Below are positions 11,351 to 14,458 of a stretch of DNA of 14,458 nucleotides, in pieces. The position numbers and the translations under genes were made by a program. The DNA is from Candidatus Corynebacterium faecipullorum (GTDB lineage: Bacteria > Actinomycetota > Actinomycetes > Mycobacteriales > Mycobacteriaceae): NCBI GenBank assembly GCA_019114925.1, contig DXEO01000066.1:1-14458 (forward strand). The letters are read 5' to 3'. Each line of letters begins with the position of its first letter. The stretch's first letter is position 1. The notes under the pieces were generated by a model. The model was given only the letters and a program-made list of their open reading frames with translations, ran no database searches and had not been told where the DNA came from.

Positions 11351-12325
11351 CTAGTGAGTCTCAAACAGCGTGGTCACAGAACCGTTCTCGAAAATCTCGT
11401 GGATGGTACGGGCCAGCAGCGGCGCGATAGACAGCACCGTGAGGTTCTCCCAGCCTTCGGTGGACTGCGGCAGGGTATCGGTGGTAATGACCTCTTCAGC
11501 GCCGCACTCGGACAGGCGCTCGCGAGCCGGGTCGGAGAAGACACCGTGGGTACACGCAATAACCACGGACTTGGCGCCGGCTTCCTTGAGCACGCGGACT
11601 GCGCCCGCGATGGTGCCGCCGGTATCAATCATGTCATCGAGCAGGATGCAGTCCTTGCCCTCCACGTCACCGACGACGCGGTTAGACACAGTCTTGTTGG
11701 CCTCGGTGCTAGAGCGAGTCTTGTGGACGAAGGAGAGCGGGGCATCGCCCAATTCGTGTGCCCACTTCTCCGCCACCTTCACGCGGCCGGCGTCGGGGGA
11801 GACCACTGCCAGGTTGTCCATCGGGTACTTGGACTTGATGTAGTCGGTCAAGATCGGCATCGCGTGCATGTGGTCGACCGGGCCATCGAAGAAGCCCTGA
11901 ATCTGGTCGGTGTGCAGATCCACGGACACAATGCGGTCGGCCCCGGCAGCAGCCAGCAAGTCCGCCACCAAGCGGGCGGAAATAGGCTCGCGGCCTAGGT
12001 GCTTCTTGTCCTGGCGTGCGTACGGGTAGAAGGGCAGGATGGCGGTAATTCGCTTGGCGGAGCCGCGCTTGAGCGCGTCAATCATGATGAGCTGCTCTAC
12101 CAGCCACTTGTTGAGCGGCTGGGTGTGGGACTGCATCACGAAGCAGTCTGCACCACGGACGGACTCCTCGAAGCGAATGAAGATCTCACCGTTGGCGAAA
12201 TCGCGGGCGGTGGTCGGAACCAGATCGGTCTTGAGCTCCTTAGCCACAGCCTCAGCCAACGCCGGGTGAGCACGCCCGGTGAAGAGCATCATGTTCTTGC
12301 TGCTGCCGGTAACCTTGCCAGTCAT
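11351..12325 (-). CDS. prsA: Ribose-phosphate pyrophosphokinase (PRPP synthetase)
   Basis: A 324-aa class I PRPP synthetase that makes phosphoribosyl pyrophosphate from ribose-5-phosphate and ATP. PRPP feeds purines, pyrimidines, His, Trp, NAD and, in corynebacteria, the decaprenyl-phosphoarabinose precursor of arabinogalactan. The ATP/regulatory flexible loop is RQDKKHLGREPISA (104-117). The class signature VDLHTDQIQGFF is at 135-146 and the ribose-5-phosphate loop DDMIDTGGTI at 230-239. There are no truncations. AAAGGGA lies nine nt before the ATG at 12325. The gene is 24 bp downstream of glmU, forming a glmU-prsA operon common in Gram-positives, and a terminator lies about 105 nt downstream. 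Confidence 0.98.
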   Translation of the reverse strand: MTGKVTGSSKNMMLFTGRAHPALAEAVAKELKTDLVPTTARDFANGEIFIRFEESVRGADCFVMQSHTQPLNKWLVEQLIMIDALKRGSAKRITAILPFYPYARQDKKHLGREPISARLVADLLAAAGADRIVSVDLHTDQIQGFFDGPVDHMHAMPILTDYIKSKYPMDNLAVVSPDAGRVKVAEKWAHELGDAPLSFVHKTRSSTEANKTVSNRVVGDVEGKDCILLDDMIDTGGTIAGAVRVLKEAGAKSVVIACTHGVFSDPARERLSECGAEEVITTDTLPQSTEGWENLTVLSIAPLLARTIHEIFENGSVTTLFETH

Positions 12326-12349
12326 CAGTAGATATCCCTTTACTTGTCG

Positions 12350-13813
12350 TTAGTTAGTGGTCTGATCGTCAGCCTTGGCGTCCAGTGCCTTGTCGGCTGC
12401 TTCCGCTGCCGGCGTGCCCGGGCGCTTCTTTTGCACCCAACCTTCGATGTTGCGCTGCTTGCCGCCGGAGACCGCGAGCGCTCCCGCAGGAACGTCGTCC
12501 TTAATCACTGTACCCGCACCGGAATAAGCGCCATCACCGACGGTGACGGGTGCGATGAACATGGTGTCAGAGCCGGTGCGCACGTGGCTGCCGATGGTGG
12601 TGTGGTGCTTGTTGACGCCGTCGTAATTGACGAAGACGGAGGAAGCACCAATGTTGGAGTAGTCACCCACGGTGGCATCGCCGATATAGGTCAGGTGGGG
12701 AACCTTGGTACCGCGGCCAATCTGAGCCTTCTTCGCCTCGACGAAGCCGCCCAGCTTGCCTTCTTCACCCACGATGACGCCGGGGCGGATGTAGGTAAAC
12801 GGGCCGATCTGCGCGTTGCCGCCAATGACGGAGTCAAAGCCGTGCGTGCGCACCACATGTGCGCCTTCACCAACCTGCATATTGGTCAGCGTGGTGTCGG
12901 GGCCGATTTCGGCGCCATCGGCGATGGTCGTGGCACCCCACAGCTGGGTGTTGGGGTGAATGGTGACATCCTGGCCAATGGTCACGTTGACGCCGATCCA
13001 GGTGGTGTCGGGATCAACGATGGTGGCGCCGCCGCGCATGGCTTCCTCAACCACGCGGCGGTTGAGCAGGCGGCCGGCTTGAGCTAACTGCACGCGGTCG
13101 TTGACGCCGGAGAGTTCCTCCGGATCGGCAGCGACGTGCGCACCGACGCGGTGGCCAGCCTCGCGGGCGATCTCCAGCACATCGGTGATATAAAGCTCAC
13201 CCTGAGCGTTATCGGAGTTGAGCTTCGTCAAAGCGTCACGAAGCACAGCGCCATCGAATGCGAAGACACCGGAGTTGACCTCGCGCACCGTGCGCTGCTC
13301 CTCGGAGGCATCCTTCTGCTCCACGATGGCGGTGACAGATCCATCCTCGGCGCGTAGCACGCGGCCGTAACCGGTGGGATCCTCCAGAGTCATGGACAGC
13401 ACGGTCACGGCGTTAGCTTCGCTGGTGTGGGCCTCATGCAGCTGACGCAGCGTCTCCGGGCGCAGGAGGGGAACGTCACCGTTGGTCACGATGACGGTGC
13501 CATCGAACTCGGGCACAGCACTCAGACCGCACTGCACGGCGTGGCCGGTACCGTTCTGCTCCTCCTGGACGGCCTGGGAGACCGCGCAGTCCAGTTCCTT
13601 AGCGATGGCATCGACGGCAGGGGAGACCTGATCGCGCTGGTGGCCCACGACGACCACGAGGTGCTCCGGGTTCAGGCCAGCGGCGGCGTGGAGGGCGTGG
13701 CCGAGAAGTGACCTCCCGCCAATCTCATGCAACGTCTTCTGGGTTGAGGATTTCATGCGAGTACCTGCGCCTGCTGCAAGGACGATGGCGGCGCAGTTAG
13801 TTACTTCAGCCAC
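12350..13813 (-). CDS. glmU: Bifunctional UDP-GlcNAc pyrophosphorylase / GlcN-1-P acetyltransferase
   Basis: A 487-aa cytosolic enzyme that acetylates glucosamine-1-phosphate and couples it to UTP, giving UDP-GlcNAc for peptidoglycan. The N-terminal uridylyltransferase has LAAGAGTRMKS (12-22) and NGDVPL (111-116). From about 265 on it is a left-handed beta-helix of hexapeptide repeats. The acetyltransferase region includes YIRPG (341-345), FVEAKKAQIG (357-366), VPHLTYIGD (371-379) with the catalytic-type H373, and NYDGVNKH (396-403). The C-terminal 25 residues are a low-complexity Ala/Asp/Lys tail, as in other actinobacteria. The GTG start at 13813 is supported by AGGAGAAG nine nt upstream. 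It is first of the glmU-prsA pair. Confidence 0.98.
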   Translation of the reverse strand: MAEVTNCAAIVLAAGAGTRMKSSTQKTLHEIGGRSLLGHALHAAAGLNPEHLVVVVGHQRDQVSPAVDAIAKELDCAVSQAVQEEQNGTGHAVQCGLSAVPEFDGTVIVTNGDVPLLRPETLRQLHEAHTSEANAVTVLSMTLEDPTGYGRVLRAEDGSVTAIVEQKDASEEQRTVREVNSGVFAFDGAVLRDALTKLNSDNAQGELYITDVLEIAREAGHRVGAHVAADPEELSGVNDRVQLAQAGRLLNRRVVEEAMRGGATIVDPDTTWIGVNVTIGQDVTIHPNTQLWGATTIADGAEIGPDTTLTNMQVGEGAHVVRTHGFDSVIGGNAQIGPFTYIRPGVIVGEEGKLGGFVEAKKAQIGRGTKVPHLTYIGDATVGDYSNIGASSVFVNYDGVNKHHTTIGSHVRTGSDTMFIAPVTVGDGAYSGAGTVIKDDVPAGALAVSGGKQRNIEGWVQKKRPGTPAAEAADKALDAKADDQTTN

Positions 13814-13822
13814 GAGTGTGTG

Positions 13823-13830
13823 CTTCTCCT
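13823..13830 (-). promoter_or_regulatory. Shine-Dalgarno deciding the glmU GTG start
   Basis: AGGAGAAG on the minus strand, 9 nt before the GTG at 13813. Confidence 0.7.
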
Positions 13831-13861
13831 GTGATTGGGGATGTCAGGACTTACTTTTTTC

Positions 13862-13867
13862 ATCATA
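13862..13867 (-). promoter_or_regulatory. -10 box of the glmU-prsA operon
   Basis: TATGAT on the minus strand, in the 65-bp gap after the MFS gene, predicts a start near 13855 and a leader of about 42 nt that includes the glmU Shine-Dalgarno. No clear -35 is visible. Confidence 0.5.
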
Positions 13868-13878
13868 ACGTGTGCCTC

Positions 13879-14458
13879 CTATTTTCCGCGTGATACCTCC
13901 GGAAGTGCGCGGGCATGCCATGCCCCGAGTAATCCGATACAGGCCAAGAACACAATGGCTGCTGAGGGGCCCGCCAGAGCGATCACGGCGGAGATGCCGC
14001 CAATCAGGAGGAGGATGACACCCATCATGGTGTTTGCGGCGCCAACATAGCGGGTGCGCTTATCATCGCCCGCCATGTCGACCACATAGGTCTTGCGCGC
14101 TACGCGAATGGCAGCGTGCGCCAGGTTGACCAGGAAGAATCCGAGGGGAAGGGCCCACATGCTCACTGTCGCAGGTGCCCACGCCGCACAGGTCACGATG
14201 GCCAGCAGGATGATCGCTGCAACACCCGCGCCCCACGACATGACTAAGCGTGAAGACTTATCCGAGAGCACACCGGATACACGGCCGCCCACGAGGCTGG
14301 CCAAGCCCGAGGCCAAGACGAAGCCACCGAGCCCACTCAAAGCCTGCGAGCCGATGCTCTGCGAAAGCACCACGATGAAGGAGGTAGACAGGGCAGACAC
14401 CAGCAGCAGGGCGCGAACGTTGACGAAGCTGCGGAAGCGCGCATCCTGGGTGTATAGC
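13879..14458 (-). CDS. MFS permease (partial, N-terminal half beyond window)
   Basis: The frame is open to the window edge, so only the last 192 residues are seen. They form about six membrane segments, matching the C-terminal half of a 12-helix major facilitator. GGRVSGVLSDKSSR resembles the motif-A repeat in the loop between helices 8 and 9. It is followed by ALPLGFFLVNLAHAAIRVAR and the soluble stretch KTYVVDMAGDDKRTRYVGAAN, then two final helices and a short basic end. Substrate cannot be inferred. The GTG at 14400 is an internal codon, since coding continues upstream (VNVRALLL). The stop is 65 bp from glmU, which has its own promoter, so co-transcription is optional. Confidence 0.88.
   Translation of the reverse strand, partial: LYTQDARFRSFVNVRALLLVSALSTSFIVVLSQSIGSQALSGLGGFVLASGLASLVGGRVSGVLSDKSSRLVMSWGAGVAAIILLAIVTCAAWAPATVSMWALPLGFFLVNLAHAAIRVARKTYVVDMAGDDKRTRYVGAANTMMGVILLLIGGISAVIALAGPSAAIVFLACIGLLGAWHARALPEVSRGK

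Noticed and set aside
11166..11354. 62-codon plus-strand ORF in the prsA-rplY spacer
   Set aside because: It runs through both inverted repeats and into the prsA 3' end, lacks a ribosome-binding site, and has no domain character.
10475..11998. Long plus-strand frames antisense to rplY and prsA
   Set aside because: Leu/Gly/Asp/Val-rich shadows of well-identified genes, without start signals.
12344..13087. 247-codon frame antisense to glmU
   Set aside because: Mirror of the hexapeptide repeats of GlmU. Its apparent periodicity comes from the beta-helix coding on the opposite strand.

Overview
This window is a chromosomal core segment from a GC-rich actinobacterium, most likely a Corynebacterium. 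The basis is gene order and sequence style: a long-form GAPDH of the corynebacterial GapB type, a glmU-prsA pair, an L25/Ctc-type rplY followed by pth, a prfC gene, GTG starts, and frequent leaderless starts behind TAnnnT -10 boxes. The genus call is an inference. I see no insertion sequence, prophage, CRISPR array, tRNA or rRNA.

Left part (1-4062): a minus-strand pair encodes a small unknown protein followed by a gamma-carbonic-anhydrase-like protein cut by the window edge. Divergent from it is a patatin-like hydrolase on the plus strand. This meets prfC (release factor 3) tail to tail with only 14 bp between stops. A short-chain dehydrogenase lies 24 bp upstream of prfC. Middle (4104-7412): pth, with an N-terminal extension, diverges from a nitronate monooxygenase-like flavoprotein. 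That gene is followed by gapB, which has its own leadered promoter and a strong intrinsic terminator.

Right part (7412-14458) is entirely minus strand. In transcription order it holds the C-terminal half of an MFS permease, glmU-prsA with a terminator downstream, rplY, a second pth closely followed by an FAH-family gene, a PepSY lipoprotein, and a class I PPK2 polyphosphate kinase with a polylysine tail. Functional themes are translation and its quality control (prfC, two pth, rplY), precursor supply (glmU for UDP-GlcNAc, prsA for PRPP), central carbon flux (gapB, FAH-family) and polyphosphate/nucleotide metabolism (ppk2).

The most consistent unlabelled signal is promoter architecture. Eight genes show a TAnnnT hexamer 6-8 nt before the start codon, as expected for leaderless mRNAs. 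The genes with clear Shine-Dalgarno leaders (gapB, glmU, prsA, rplY, pth1, the PepSY gene) lack it. I do not see a new defence or mobile system here. The items most worth a second look are the unknown gene coupled to the carbonic anhydrase homologue, the PPK2 lysine tail, the cysteine tail on the FAH protein, the structured prsA-rplY spacer, and two operator-like palindromes.
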